Shown in pieces: positions 1-8,644 of a DNA stretch of 64,000 nt. The notes under the pieces were generated by a model. The model was not told the origin of the DNA. It searched no databases and saw only the letters and a list, made by a program, of their open reading frames with translations. Made by a program: the position numbers and the translations under genes. This DNA is from Tritrichomonas musculus (lineage: Eukaryota; Parabasalia; Tritrichomonadida; Tritrichomonadidae): NCBI GenBank assembly GCA_039105265.1, contig JAPFFF010000007.1, positions 4,154,001 through 4,218,000 of the forward strand, given 5' to 3'. Every line of letters starts with the position of its first letter. Position 1 is the stretch's first letter.

Positions 1-59
1 ATGAAGTCCTCAGGTAGCTTAAACTCGGTGGTCTGTGTATGGAAATAGCGCTTTGGCAT
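1..59 (-). CDS. Start of small beta-rich protein (116-aa family), P-out
   Basis: The minus strand reads from an ATG at 59 for 19 codons and runs off the window. The visible residues (MPKRYFHTQ, then FKLPEDF) match the start of the 116-residue proteins at 16333 and 45704. As in those copies, the gene begins at the stop codon of the integrase gene, which points to a conserved integrase/small-protein pair. The function is discussed under 16333. Confidence 0.7.
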   Translation of the reverse strand, partial: MPKRYFHTQTTEFKLPEDF

Positions 60-62
60 TTA

Positions 63-281
63 TTAGATAGCAAAGTACTGCTTATAGTCTTCACCTAGTG
101 ATGCATAATTGGGTGCCACGAATCGGGTATACATAATGGGGACAGTTACGGTAGCTCGCTCATCATCAGTCTTAGGCGTTCGACCAGTTTTGGTTTTGGT
201 ATACGGTACATAGAACGCAGTTCCTGCTTGATTATCATCATTCAACTGGAATCTACGATATGGCTTCAGCAATTTGCATTC
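63..281 (-). pseudogene. Integrase, C-terminal piece (P-out)
   Basis: This is the C-terminal part of a Polinton DDE integrase. Residues such as TVTVPIMYTRFVAP match the end of the intact integrases at 15258 and 46044 (ITVPIMYTKYV). The rest of the gene lies at 50860-51861. The P-mid element, 50.6 kb long, is inserted between the two parts, with the 6-bp duplication at the join. The piece is inactive as it stands. Confidence 0.85.
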
Positions 282-287
282 GACGTT

Positions 288-745
288 AGAGAGTAAGGGT
301 GTTGATTTGGGAGGTCAGATAAATTTTAAAGTTAACGGTCGCCACTTTTGATCTTCATCTTTGAATCTTCATCTTTGAATCTTCATCTTTGAATTTACAT
401 CTTTGAACTTGTTTAGTAGTATATATCAGTCGGTTTCCGTCGGGCTAAAGCCCACCGTCAACACGACTAATGACCAAAAATAACAACAACGAAAAATAGA
501 ACTTTCAAAAATTTTTTATTTTTTTATCAGCAATTTATAATGTCAAACCAAGCCGAACAATTAAGCATCCTCATTAATAGAATCAACAAAAAGCTAAAAG
601 GTTGGAGACCTGCATTAAAATACCTCTACGATAATGATGATATCATAGATGAAGTACTAAAAGAGATAAATCACTTTATTGAACAACTAAAGAAATTCAA
701 CGGTCCTGCTGAATTAATTGCTGAACTTGAAGAACTCATTTATTA
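288..745 (+). repeat. P-mid left terminal inverted repeat, 458 bp
   Basis: The sequence from 288 to 745 matches the reverse complement of 50396-50853 almost without difference. It contains, in order: an outer unique part, four 14-bp tandem units at 351-406, a hairpin GGGCTAAAGCCC at 442-453, and the complete 68-residue gene at 540-746. The stretch 288-539 has no gene. The tandem units and hairpin are plausible end-recognition or replication signals, which is an inference. Confidence 0.92.
351..406 (+). repeat. 14-bp tandem repeat in TIR (four units)
   Basis: Three perfect units ATCTTCATCTTTGA are followed by one variant with TTTACA in place of TCTTCA. The mirror copy lies near 50735-50790 in the other P-mid TIR. 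P-in TIRs carry a shorter version near 2773-2800. Such subterminal repeats could bind a replication or integration protein; no binding is shown by the sequence alone. Confidence 0.85.
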
Positions 746-746
746 A
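540..746 (+). CDS. TIR-encoded 68-aa protein, copy 1
   Basis: This is a 68-residue charged, probably helical protein lying almost entirely inside the P-mid TIR, so the element has two identical copies (the other at 50395-50601). Its core reads KK, W, NDD, then D..L...I..F...L. The protein encoded in the S-element TIR at 6235-6594 has the same spacing of KK, W, NDDD, D, I, F and L, so I infer homology. A gene inside the ends of a transposon may encode an end-binding factor, but nothing in the sequence proves this. No known domain is recognised. Confidence 0.65.
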   Translation: MSNQAEQLSILINRINKKLKGWRPALKYLYDNDDIIDEVLKEINHFIEQLKKFNGPAELIAELEELIY

Positions 747-816
747 AAAGATATCTGAAGTGTCTTCAATGACGTTTTTATTTTTGTTTTTTGTTTTTTA
801 ATTTCACTCTAAAGAT

Positions 817-1275
817 ATGTCAACACCAAAAGTTTATGATTACATTAATTCACTTATTGAAATGTTGGATGAATCAGAGAAGTTCAAACAATGTGATTTC
901 TCAATATTGTGTGATAGATATCCAATACCTTGTGGAAAGGCTGCATATAAATCTAAAGTGATATACATATCATTGAAGAACAAAGATAATGCATTTAAAC
1001 GATTATATCATGATGAGATTATTAAACTCGGGCTCGAATATATAACATTAACATCAAATGTTAGAAGAAGAATATCAACAACATCTATTGAGTTCTTCGT
1101 TGAAGGCTCAAATGAAGAACAATCATTTAAAGAATACAAGTATTATAATTACAGTATCAGGAAAGTTAATGATAAGAAAACAAAAGAACTCATTGAACAA
1201 ATGAGACAAAAATATAATATCAATACACCACAACTGTTTGTTGGTGTTCAACAACAAATTGTATTAGATGAATGA
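817..1275 (+). CDS. Conserved Polinton protein of 152 aa (P-mid)
   Basis: This is a 152-residue protein I do not recognise. It begins MSTPKVYDYINSL and is nearly identical to the protein at 31827-32285 of P-in. In both elements it converges on the packaging ATPase gene and overlaps its last codons by about 12 bp, so the pair is a conserved block. TCACT, an Inr-like site, precedes the start codon. It is not visibly a protease: I see no adenain-type His/Asn/Cys pattern. Confidence 0.75.
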   Translation: MSTPKVYDYINSLIEMLDESEKFKQCDFSILCDRYPIPCGKAAYKSKVIYISLKNKDNAFKRLYHDEIIKLGLEYITLTSNVRRRISTTSIEFFVEGSNEEQSFKEYKYYNYSIRKVNDKKTKELIEQMRQKYNINTPQLFVGVQQQIVLDE

Positions 1276-2178
1276 AAGGTTATTAGTTCGAACATTGATT
1301 AAAACGAATTGATGTGCTTTCATTGTTCTGTATCGATTCCATAGCTCTTCGAAATCTATTGGAAATGGAACTTGTTGATATATGTAGCCGAGTTTCTGTC
1401 GTGAATAACCACTAAAGATGAAGAATGATGTTGCATTATTTTTCCATTCTGTTGTTAAAGCTTTGAAGAACTGGATGTTAACGAATATGATTAGATTCTT
1501 GTGTCGAAGCTGGCTAATGGTATTGATAAAATAGGATGATTTAATTAGTTTCGATTTCAAGAAGTCTTCACAAAGAATGATAGTATTTAGTGGTTTATTT
1601 GGTTGACCTAGTTTATTGATATGAAGAAACTCAAACATATCGTTTAACTTCTTTTCATCGATTACTATTTTTGGTGTTGATGAATATTTGTTATACAATT
1701 CTTTATATAAATCAAGTTGTTTAAGATATTCTTCAGCATTGCTGTCAGCAACAGTTTTTATTGGTAGCTGTATCAATTCGCGTTGGCTTTCGAATGTTGC
1801 ATCATTGATTGTTCCGTTTCGTGATACATAAACAATTAAATGAAAGCCAGCGTTCTTCATTCGAGACATTTGAATAACATCTCGTAGCATTATATGACTC
1901 TTTCCTTTACCTTGCTGACCAACGAGTATGTTCAATGAATTGTAATATGAATAAATACCGTTTGCGATTGGTCTGATTGATTCATTCTTTATTTTTGATT
2001 CATTGCGTTGATATGCTTTATTCATCTCGTCATCAATATTAAATGTTGTTTCATTAACTGTTGGCTTGAATGATTCATATTCAAATGCAAAACTCATTTG
2101 GTCATCATCATAATCAGAACCACTAGAGAATAAAATCTCTTTGTAATTAAACTGAGTGGGTTTCATGAAACCTTTCAT
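1264..2178 (-). CDS. FtsK/HerA-type packaging ATPase (P-mid)
   Basis: This is a 304-residue P-loop ATPase of the A32-like genome-packaging group found in Polintons and related viruses. The Walker A motif GQQGKGKS is near residue 86 and a hydrophobic Walker B strand ending in CED (IILCEDF) is near residue 200. It would power DNA entry into capsids built from the major capsid protein. It is nearly identical to the P-in copy at 30894, which carries an extra in-frame 30-bp segment. It converges with the 152-residue gene at 817. Confidence 0.88.
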   Translation of the reverse strand: MKGFMKPTQFNYKEILFSSGSDYDDDQMSFAFEYESFKPTVNETTFNIDDEMNKAYQRNESKIKNESIRPIANGIYSYYNSLNILVGQQGKGKSHIMLRDVIQMSRMKNAGFHLIVYVSRNGTINDATFESQRELIQLPIKTVADSNAEEYLKQLDLYKELYNKYSSTPKIVIDEKKLNDMFEFLHINKLGQPNKPLNTIILCEDFLKSKLIKSSYFINTISQLRHKNLIIFVNIQFFKALTTEWKNNATSFFIFSGYSRQKLGYIYQQVPFPIDFEELWNRYRTMKAHQFVLINVRTNNLSFI

Positions 2179-2344
2179 TTCTTTAGTTTTCGTTAAAGCT
2201 CTTCATGAATACATTTTTGTTCTTATCTCTTCACTGAGTTCTGGTTCTTTGTCAGGCATCATTAAAGATACTTCAACAATCTTCACTAAAAATAAACCTG
2301 TTAATAATGAAATAACTAATATTTCATATATCATTTATTAGTTT

Positions 2345-2614
2345 TTAAATACATGTTTTTAATGAAATGTTGTGTCTAATGAGTTCGGTATAAATGCTAT
2401 TATATTTGTATTTCAAGTCATTTGATTCATTATTTTTGTACACCAATATCCTATCAATTAAAAGATATTTGGAACGAGAAACGCAACCATTACACGCACA
2501 ATCATCATTGACAATCAATTCAACTTTATCTGCTTGTGTTAGTAATTTGATGAGTTCCATTAATGTATTTGAATGACAAATCAATAAATCATTGACTTTT
2601 ATTGGGTTTGTTTC
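2345..2614 (-). pseudogene. 191-aa family protein, C-terminal piece (P-mid)
   Basis: This piece encodes the C-terminal half of the protein seen whole at 30152-30727 (ICHSNTLMELIK, then a CACNGC cysteine cluster). The N-terminal half is at 32694-32993. P-in is inserted between them, with the duplication ATAGAT at 2615-2620 and 32688-32693. The order next to the ATPase gene is the same as in P-in. Confidence 0.85.
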
Positions 2615-2620
2615 ATAGAT

Positions 2621-2986
2621 AGAGAAAATAGGGACCGTCTGGAGGGGGGATTAAAAAATGACCCCTCAAACCAGGCTTTACAGACCCCAAACATCGGCGC
2701 CATGACTCAAAAAATCACCACTTTTTCAAAATTAGCCCCTCATTTCATTCAAAAATCGGGTAGACACTTTTGAATCTTCATCTTTGAATTTACATCTTTG
2801 AACTTGTTTAGTAGTATATATCAGTCGGTTTCCGTCAGGCTAAAGCCCGCCGTCAACACGACTAATGAACAAAAATAATATGAACTCATTTAATGATTAC
2901 CATCAATTGATGTTTCATTTATTAGACAATTCATTTAATTCATTCTCAAGCTGATGAACTTTATTTTTGAGGCTGTTGATGTCTTC
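2621..2986 (+). repeat. P-in left terminal inverted repeat, 366 bp
   Basis: The sequence 2621-2986 equals the reverse complement of 32322-32687 by eye. Its outer 150 bp are unlike the P-mid TIR. Its inner part (two 14-bp units, the GGCTAAAGCC hairpin and the motif AACACGACTAATGA) is shared with P-mid. The repeat reaches into the 3' end of the 75-residue gene at 2915, so the far TIR carries a copy of that gene end. Confidence 0.92.
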
Positions 2987-3142
2987 GATAAGAGATTCAC
3001 GAACGGCAAGACCATCAGAGCCCAACATTCCTGATTTGATATTGTTGAGACATTGTTTGTAATCATAACACTTTTCTTTCAATCCTCGTTTGATTCGTTT
3101 TAATTCTGGTATTTCTTTCTTGTATTCTGTTAGTTCACTCAT
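2915..3142 (-). CDS. 75-aa coiled-coil protein (P-in)
   Basis: This small charged protein, beginning MSELTEYKKEIPELKRIK, has heptad-like leucine spacing over most of its length (LIEDINSLKNKVHQLENEL). Homologues occur at 50178 in P-mid and 52027 in P-out, always next to the divergent 75-77-residue gene that follows. The 3' end lies in the TIR. It is probably a small structural or regulatory coiled coil; no named family is recognised. Confidence 0.7.
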   Translation of the reverse strand: MSELTEYKKEIPELKRIKRGLKEKCYDYKQCLNNIKSGMLGSDGLAVRESLIEDINSLKNKVHQLENELNELSNK

Positions 3143-3156
3143 TTAATAACAATTAA

Positions 3157-3390
3157 ATGTCTGCTATTAATCAAATGAGAACCATTCATGATGATAAACA
3201 CAAAAACTATTTTGATAGATTACAATTAACGATGCAAAAGAAGAGAACAAAAATAAACTCAGCACCGACAGTGAAATGTTATAATGAAAAAGGTAATGTA
3301 TTTCATGAACCTCCACCAAAAACGACTAAATCATTAAATCATCATGATTCACTTAATCATTCGGTGGTTGTCAGGAGCAACAACATTTAA
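3157..3390 (+). CDS. 77-aa basic protein (P-in)
   Basis: This small basic, His- and Lys-rich protein (MSAINQMRTIHDDKHKNYFDRL) is conserved at 49930 in P-mid and 52295 in P-out. It starts 14 bp from the divergent start of the coiled-coil gene and overlaps the end of the next, opposite gene by about 40 bp. The function is unknown. The conserved placement beside the capsid cluster suggests a virion or assembly role, which is an inference. Confidence 0.65.
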   Translation: MSAINQMRTIHDDKHKNYFDRLQLTMQKKRTKINSAPTVKCYNEKGNVFHEPPPKTTKSLNHHDSLNHSVVVRSNNI

Positions 3391-3825
3391 AATGTATTCA
3401 TTAATGACTTTTGATTGTTGGTCAACAACATTTGAAAGCTTATTGATATGTTCTTCAAGTATTTTATTTTTGTTGTTCAATTGATTGATTTGTTCAGTGA
3501 ATTCATTCAATGATTCCTTTATCAATGATATATCAGCCTTGATGTTGTCGTTTTCGAGTGTTTTAGTGATTGTGTTCCCAACTTTCTTCAAATAAATGTC
3601 GCCACCACATCGTTTACCGTCTGTACAATTACGTTTAGTGATTCTGTATTCATTGCCGTCATTAGTGATGATTTTATAAATCTTGTTCAAATAGTTAGTC
3701 GTTTGTGATTTCATTTGCTCAATATTCTTTTGATAGAACAAATTGAACTCTTCAACTGATTTAAACACTTTTGATTCATTAATGTTTTCGTTTATTACTT
3801 TAAGTTCATTGATGTTATCATTCAT
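3349..3825 (-). CDS. 158-aa coiled-coil protein of the capsid cluster (P-in)
   Basis: The N-terminal part has FNLFYQKN, then TTNYLNKIYKI, then EYKITKR or EYRITKR and YLKKV. The C-terminal third is a predicted coiled coil rich in Leu, Asn and Lys. Homologues are at 49495, 52519 and, more distantly, 62233 (HKLNKMYHINGYRVTR). The S-element protein at 11563 has the same core (RKLNEDYDLDGYKFTKRNG followed by L-LYK), so this family links Polintons to S. It always lies next to the amphipathic capsid-associated gene. A virion or assembly role is inferred only from position. Confidence 0.72.
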   Translation of the reverse strand: MNDNINELKVINENINESKVFKSVEEFNLFYQKNIEQMKSQTTNYLNKIYKIITNDGNEYRITKRNCTDGKRCGGDIYLKKVGNTITKTLENDNIKADISLIKESLNEFTEQINQLNNKNKILEEHINKLSNVVDQQSKVINEYILNVVAPDNHRMIK

Positions 3826-3861
3826 TTGTATTCATATTAAATCATTATTTTTCATTGTTTT

Positions 3862-4116
3862 TCATTTAACTTCATTCAGTATTGATTTACCAAATTTACC
3901 TACTCTGTCAGCAACATTTAATCCTGTATCAATTGCGTCAACTACTTGACCAACACCAGGAATGAATTGTGTAATTGGTTTAACTCTGTCCATGATTTGC
4001 TTTCCAACATCAACAACTTTTGGAATTGCTTTAACTGCTTTCTGAGCGAATGATTTAACTTTACCGCCAATTGATTTAAATGCGTTCTTGATTTTGTTGA
4101 ATATACCGACACCCAT
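3862..4116 (-). CDS. 84-aa amphipathic capsid-associated protein (P-in)
   Basis: This short basic protein, beginning MGVGIFNKIKNAFKSIGG, has amphipathic Lys/Phe/Val helices followed by a Gly/Pro/Val stretch (PGVGQVVDAIDTG). It is always transcribed divergently from the major capsid gene, with only about 50 bp between them. Small amphipathic proteins of this kind in adenovirus-like and Polinton-like viruses act as minor capsid or membrane-active proteins. That role is an inference here. Homologues are at 49204, 53004 and 61801. Confidence 0.75.
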   Translation of the reverse strand: MGVGIFNKIKNAFKSIGGKVKSFAQKAVKAIPKVVDVGKQIMDRVKPITQFIPGVGQVVDAIDTGLNVADRVGKFGKSILNEVK

Positions 4117-4165
4117 AATTTAATTGATGATAAAAGTGATTTATTTCCTTTTTATTCAATCATAA

Positions 4166-5956
4166 ATGTTATATCGAAACGAGAGAGCCCATAATCTTCG
4201 CACTGAAACAGGAAACGTTCTTCATGCATTTGAAGAGATGCGGAACATGATTAATGTCAATGACGGTACACGTTCATTTTCATTTAGAACTGTTGACTGT
4301 CATGACCAACCAGCTCCGTTTACAGCTGGTCAATATTCGCAAATCAGTTTAACACATCCTGACCACTTCGTAAGTGATATTGATAAAGGTTTCTTAACAT
4401 TTCACGTTAAATTAGATTTGTCATTGAATACAGATATGAGTAAATTAAATGAAATCAATGACCCCAACAACTTGTACAAACTGTTTGTCGGTTTCAAATC
4501 ATCAAACCAGTTGTTTGACAGGTTAGAGATTCTTCATAATAATGTCAATGTCGGATACCAACAGAATGAATGCATTCGTGAGGGCTTCTTATATTCTTCA
4601 GTTAAACCAGAAGCCGAGAAGAAACGCCGCAGATTTGTTCATTCATTGTGGGAAAACATTAGCAACTATTCACAGACACATGCAGGAGTTTATGTTAACT
4701 TGAATTCATTTAAGAACACAGGAAGAAGTGAAGTCGAATTTGATTTGAATGTTCCTTTTGATGATTTGCTCGCATTACAAGCATTTGATTTATTCCCTAA
4801 CGGAATCATTGGTGATTTATCAATTCGTTTTCAAGTCAGTCCAGCTGGTCTTGTTTGGGCAGTATTAGACCCTTACACAGTTGCTGAAGCAAAAGTATTT
4901 CTTGAAGACAATGATTCAATATCGATGGAAGAATTAAACAGACTAAAGGAAATCAAAGCACGAGGACACCTCAAACATCAATTCACACAAATCGGTAATC
5001 AAGCTGTGATTCCAGGACCTGGAGACAATCCAGACCCACCATCACCTGAACCAACACCAACGAAATATCAATTGAAGTATGAAGTTAGAGAACAATACGT
5101 ATCTGCATCTGGAGGTGATTTCGATGAACTGATTGAAAATTGTTCATTAATATTTAGCTTTACTGATGATGAATTTACTGAACTTGGAATTGAAAAGACT
5201 GATGATAATAAAGCAATTTGTCAAGCCCATTATACCAAAGAACATGGTAAATTACCTCAACCATCACATGCAGGTCATGTTTACGTTAACTTTGTATCTA
5301 AAACTGAAGCCAACAAGTTGATGAGCGCTCATTATTCAAAACAAACAGCAACATTAACTGTTAATCGAATGACAATCATGGCTTGTAAATCTAATATGCA
5401 AGGCTTTGGTGTTTGTGAAGCTACAAGACAAGGAATTGAGGACATTTTGAGACAAGGTTTAATCATTCCTTCACAAAAAGTTGATTATCATGCTTTCCCA
5501 ATCGCTCCAGCAGCTAACGGAATCAAGTCAACATTGAATATCCCATTAATCAATGCAACTAATTTATCAATCATGTTTCCAAAGCATCATAATGATTTAA
5601 CTGTCTTTGAAAACCCAGTTTATCAAAACTGTTTCTTGAATATTGGTGGAAAGAATTTCCCAGACGAAAACGTTTCAACTATTGGTGCACGATTCTTTGA
5701 AAATCAATTAACGGCTGGTGATTTAGATGCAATCACTCTTTCATGCACAAAGGAATTTGAAGACTCAATGACAATGCCAAAGAATGACCCGAATGGTAAG
5801 AGATACAACAACACAATCAGTGATGCAACATCATTTGTTTTCAACATTCAAACTGAACGAGCGAGTGCAGGATATTGTTATGATGGACTTGATGGAGGTT
5901 TCGGAAACGTTCAGATACAAGTCAATGGAATGCCTATCTATACTGGAGATGATGAC
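4166..5956 (+). pseudogene. Major capsid protein, 5' part, split by S (P-in)
   Basis: This is the double-jelly-roll-type major capsid protein of Polintons. It begins MLYRNERAHNL after TCATAA, an Inr-like site. About 600 residues lie here and the last 50 follow the S insertion at 14385. A Pro-rich linker near residues 283-300 (PGPGDNPDPPSPEPTPT) leads into an extra domain of about 75 residues that is missing from the P-right capsid protein. The target duplication GATGAC is at 5951-5956. It is almost identical to the P-mid copy at 47211. Confidence 0.9.
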
Positions 5957-6234
5957 AGTAGTGATCGTGTATCAATAATCGGGGTCAGATAGAATCCACT
6001 TAAAACGCCTTTAAATGGCCCATTTTTGGGCCCATATTCGGGTTAAAATTCAAAATCCACATATGGGACCCATACTGCATACTACCCCAAAACGCCTTTA
6101 AAACGCCCATATTCGAGCCCATACAAATTCCGAAAATAGGCCGCATATGGCCCACCTATGGACCACTTATGGACCACTTATGGGACTACCTATGGACCAG
6201 ACCGATGGAACGTTCCGATGGCGACACAGACCAG

Positions 6235-6594
6235 ATGAATTCCAAAAATAACGCGATTCTCAAACCAATTCGATTTTTTATCCAGTTAGAAATGAATTCA
6301 GCAACAGCTGCCATGCCACAACTCTCCACTGTCGAAGCTAATGGTGTCAAACTCGATTACCTCGAACGCGTCATCCTCAAGAAATACCCCCAATGGAAAT
6401 CCCTTGCATTCGACTACCACAACGACGATGATTTCATGGACGATCTCATCGACACAATATCAAATTTCGAAACCGATTTGGAATCCCTCCGAACCAAAAT
6501 CATAGATGGTGATAGCTATGATCGCAAGGAACTCGATTTGGGTTCGGCGTTCCGCCTCAGGGACCTTCGGTCCAGCGTATCAAGATGCTATTGA
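6235..6594 (+). CDS. S TIR-encoded protein, copy 1
   Basis: This is a reading frame of about 120 residues inside the S TIR, with a second copy at 13741. I place the start at the ATG at 6235 or 6292, because codons further upstream come from short terminal repeats. The central part (KKYPQWKSL, then YHNDDDFMDDLIDTISNF) matches the spacing of the P-mid TIR protein at 540 (KKLKGW, then NDDIIDEVLKEINHF). Two trinucleotide-loop hairpins (6546-6556 and 6561-6573) lie within its 3' part. The function is unknown; an end-related role is an inference. Confidence 0.55.
   Translation: MNSKNNAILKPIRFFIQLEMNSATAAMPQLSTVEANGVKLDYLERVILKKYPQWKSLAFDYHNDDDFMDDLIDTISNFETDLESLRTKIIDGDSYDRKELDLGSAFRLRDLRSSVSRCY
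6546..6573. repeat. Trinucleotide-loop hairpin pair
   Basis: There are two perfect short hairpins in tandem: GGCG-TTC-CGCC (6546-6556) and GGACC-TTC-GGTCC (6561-6573). Others with different stems but the same TTC/GAA loop occur at 7276-7288 (GGAAC-TTC-GTTCC), 7322-7334 (GGCAT-TTC-ATGCC) and 10779-10791. This is a repeat family specific to S and mirrored in its right TIR. Confidence 0.7.
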
Positions 6595-6834
6595 AAATAC
6601 TCAGATCGCTTTCGTCGTAAACGACTCAAGCTCAACCGGATTTGAGCAAGCTCAACTCCGGAATTCTCATTTATTTTTGGGATTCATTAGTGTTCCTACT
6701 CAATGGGAACGCTTATGGGAACACCTTTGGGACATCGCTCATGACCTTCTATTTTTGGCTTATTCATAAGGGTTTCTAAGGTGTTCCTGTTCCTGGGTGT
6801 TCCTGGATTCAATCTCCCAAATTTATAGATAAGG

Positions 6835-6890
6835 GGACAACTGGACACTTGGACAACTGGACACTTGGACAACTGGACAACTGGACAACA
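6835..6890 (+). repeat. 8-bp iterons, seven units
   Basis: There are seven tandem 8-bp units alternating between GGACAACT and GGACACTT, the last imperfect (GGACAACA). A second array of four GGACAAC-type units is at 7491-7522. Mirror arrays lie in the right TIR and a further copy is near 12242-12275. Iterons next to the ends of an element with its own primase-helicase are candidate initiator-binding sites; this is an inference. Confidence 0.85.
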
Positions 6891-7490
6891 CAAAATGTAT
6901 ACAAAAATATTGAGTTGAGTATTATTTTTGTTAGTCATCTAGAACCACTTGAGATTTCATTATGAAAACCACTAAATATTGGGTGTACGGGATTTCCAGT
7001 AGACCACTTGGAAAGCTACTTGGAAAGCCACTTAGGAGAGCCATATAGTAGTCCTCAGGAGAATCCTGGTCTGGTAGAATTCTACCACACCATATATGGA
7101 GCCACTTGGAAAGCTATTATGGGAACAACCATCTAGTGTCCCGAGGATTTACATAAACTGTCCACTAAATATTGGGTGTACGGGAAAAACCGTAGACCAC
7201 TGGAAAGCTACTTAGGAGAGCCATATACGAGTCCACAGGAGAATCCTGGTCTGGTTCGTTTTCAACTCACGCAACGGAACTTCGTTCCTGAGGTCAACAA
7301 AGTTGTCCGAGGCTCTGCCGAGGCATTTCATGCCGAAGCTTAGAATGTGTTCCTAGATAATAGGATCACCTTTGGGAACACCTTGGGGACATCGCTCATG
7401 ACCTTCTATTTTGGCTTATTCATAAGGGTTTCTAAGGTGTTCCTGTTCCTGGGTGTTCCTGGATTCAATCTCCAAATTAATAGATAAGGG

Positions 7491-7522
7491 GGACAACTGG
7501 ACAACTGGACAACTGGACAACC
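7491..7522 (+). repeat. 8-bp iterons, four units
   Basis: Four tandem units of GGACAACT (last one GGACAACC) lie at the inner edge of the S left TIR, just upstream of the HNH gene. They are the same unit as the array at 6835. They mark the TIR boundary at both ends of S. Confidence 0.85.
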
Positions 7523-7595
7523 ACAAAATGTATACAAATCAATTACAATAATGTTTTTTTATTGATATTCAAAATAAGTACTGAAACAGCCAAAC

Positions 7596-8429
7596 ATGAG
7601 TACCGAGCCAGTCCCTGGAATTGAACGTTTACTTCAAGTTGTTGACGAACTCAAAAATGCGAATCTCGAACTCAAACAGGTCGTTGCTGAACTCACAGAA
7701 CAGGTGTCCCAATTGACCAAAATGCTGTGTCATATTGATGATTCGTCAGCTCTCTTTGCAGACGATGAAGATGATGATGACTCACCGAGTGATGATGATG
7801 ATGATGAGGAACCTGTTGAAGGACCTATTGATGAGGAAGCTGATTGTGAGGAGAACTCTAAATGGCTCCCACTTAAGGGTTTCAATGATTATGTGATTAA
7901 GAACTATTTCCCTTACGAGATCAAGCGTGTTTCGAAAAATCGTGTTGTCAAAGAATGCAAGTCTAATGGATATATTAGTATGAATCTAGTGGTTGGGAAC
8001 AAACGAAAGACTTTGGGAAAGCACATATTGATAGCACGTCAATTTATTCCCAATGATGACCCCAAAAACAAGAGATTCGTTGACCACAAAAATAAGCACC
8101 GTGATGACTATCACATATCGAATCTCCGTTGGGTAACTGCGAGCGAAAATAGCAAAAATAAATCATCATGTAGAGGTGTTGATTATGAGTACGTCACAGA
8201 AATCCCAGGTGACGCGATTGTGGTTGATTCATATGGAAAACATACTTTTGAGGACTACTACTTTCATGATAACAAATTTTACTTTCATAATGGCATCGAA
8301 TACAGAGTACTTTATATCTGTACCGATAAGAAAAATGGAAGTAAGTATGTATATGCTGTGAACACTGATGGTAAACAAACATCGATATATTATTCAAAAT
8401 TCAAGCGATTATATGGTTTGAGTGAATGA
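7596..8429 (+). CDS. HNH endonuclease with coiled-coil and acidic N-terminus (S)
   Basis: This is a 277-residue protein. Residues about 5-50 form a Leu-rich coiled coil (LKNANLELKQVVAEL). Residues about 50-75 are a run of Asp and Glu. The HNH domain follows around residues 140-185 with HILIARQFIPND, VDHKNKHRDDYH and NLRWVTASEN, the pattern of phage-type HNH homing nucleases. The C-terminal part is shared with the HNH proteins of P-in (14598) and P-mid (38390), such as IPGDAIVVDSY. It probably cleaves DNA at a homing site. The N-terminal fusion is unique to the S copy. Confidence 0.85.
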   Translation: MSTEPVPGIERLLQVVDELKNANLELKQVVAELTEQVSQLTKMLCHIDDSSALFADDEDDDDSPSDDDDDEEPVEGPIDEEADCEENSKWLPLKGFNDYVIKNYFPYEIKRVSKNRVVKECKSNGYISMNLVVGNKRKTLGKHILIARQFIPNDDPKNKRFVDHKNKHRDDYHISNLRWVTASENSKNKSSCRGVDYEYVTEIPGDAIVVDSYGKHTFEDYYFHDNKFYFHNGIEYRVLYICTDKKNGSKYVYAVNTDGKQTSIYYSKFKRLYGLSE

Positions 8430-8644
8430 ATACAAATAAATTATTTTTGCATCCACATTCTAGGGAGTACAATCGCGGTTAGTCGCAGACAATTCAACTA
8501 CATAGTATTATGGGTCATTTTGGGGTCAAAATTGTTAAAGTTGGGGTGATCGAAAAACAAATTTGCAAATCTCTTGTGTAATCGTTCGAACAACATGAAA
8601 TGGACTCTGTGTATCGTCAGTTGGGTAATCCATTAACCAACTAC

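Larger units (their letters stand above)
1..287. mobile_element. P-out Polinton, left visible part
   Basis: This is the left remnant of the outermost Polinton. It holds the start of a small capsid-cluster gene and the C-terminal part of the integrase gene. The integrase continues on the other side of the P-mid insertion at 50860, and the 6-bp target duplication GACGTT lies at 282-287 and again at 50854-50859. P-out is the oldest layer of the nest because P-mid, and apparently P-right, sit inside it. Its own ends are outside the window. Confidence 0.85.
5957..7538 (+). repeat. S left terminal inverted repeat, 1,582 bp
   Basis: It pairs with 12797-14378 over its full length with a few mismatches. 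It holds, in order: imperfect short repeats around TATGGACCACT and GGCCCATA, the small gene at 6235, two arrays of 8-bp units (6835-6890 and 7491-7522), a palindrome at 7072-7087, and hairpin cassettes near 7264-7334. From 6595 to 7538 I see no convincing gene. The reading frames there on both strands follow the short repeats. Confidence 0.93.

Noticed and set aside
351-406. CRISPR-like array
   Set aside because: The 14-bp units directly abut each other without spacers, and the same holds for the 8-bp and 10-bp arrays in S.
817-1275. Adenain-type cysteine protease, expected in many Polintons
   Set aside because: The 152-residue protein lacks a recognisable His...Asp/Asn...Cys arrangement, and I could not identify this protease anywhere in the window.
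6696-6938. Frame of about 80 residues in the S TIR (and its mirror at 13397)
   Set aside because: It runs through the 8-bp iterons, giving a Cys/Pro/Val repeat peptide. It has no start signal and is best explained by the repeats.
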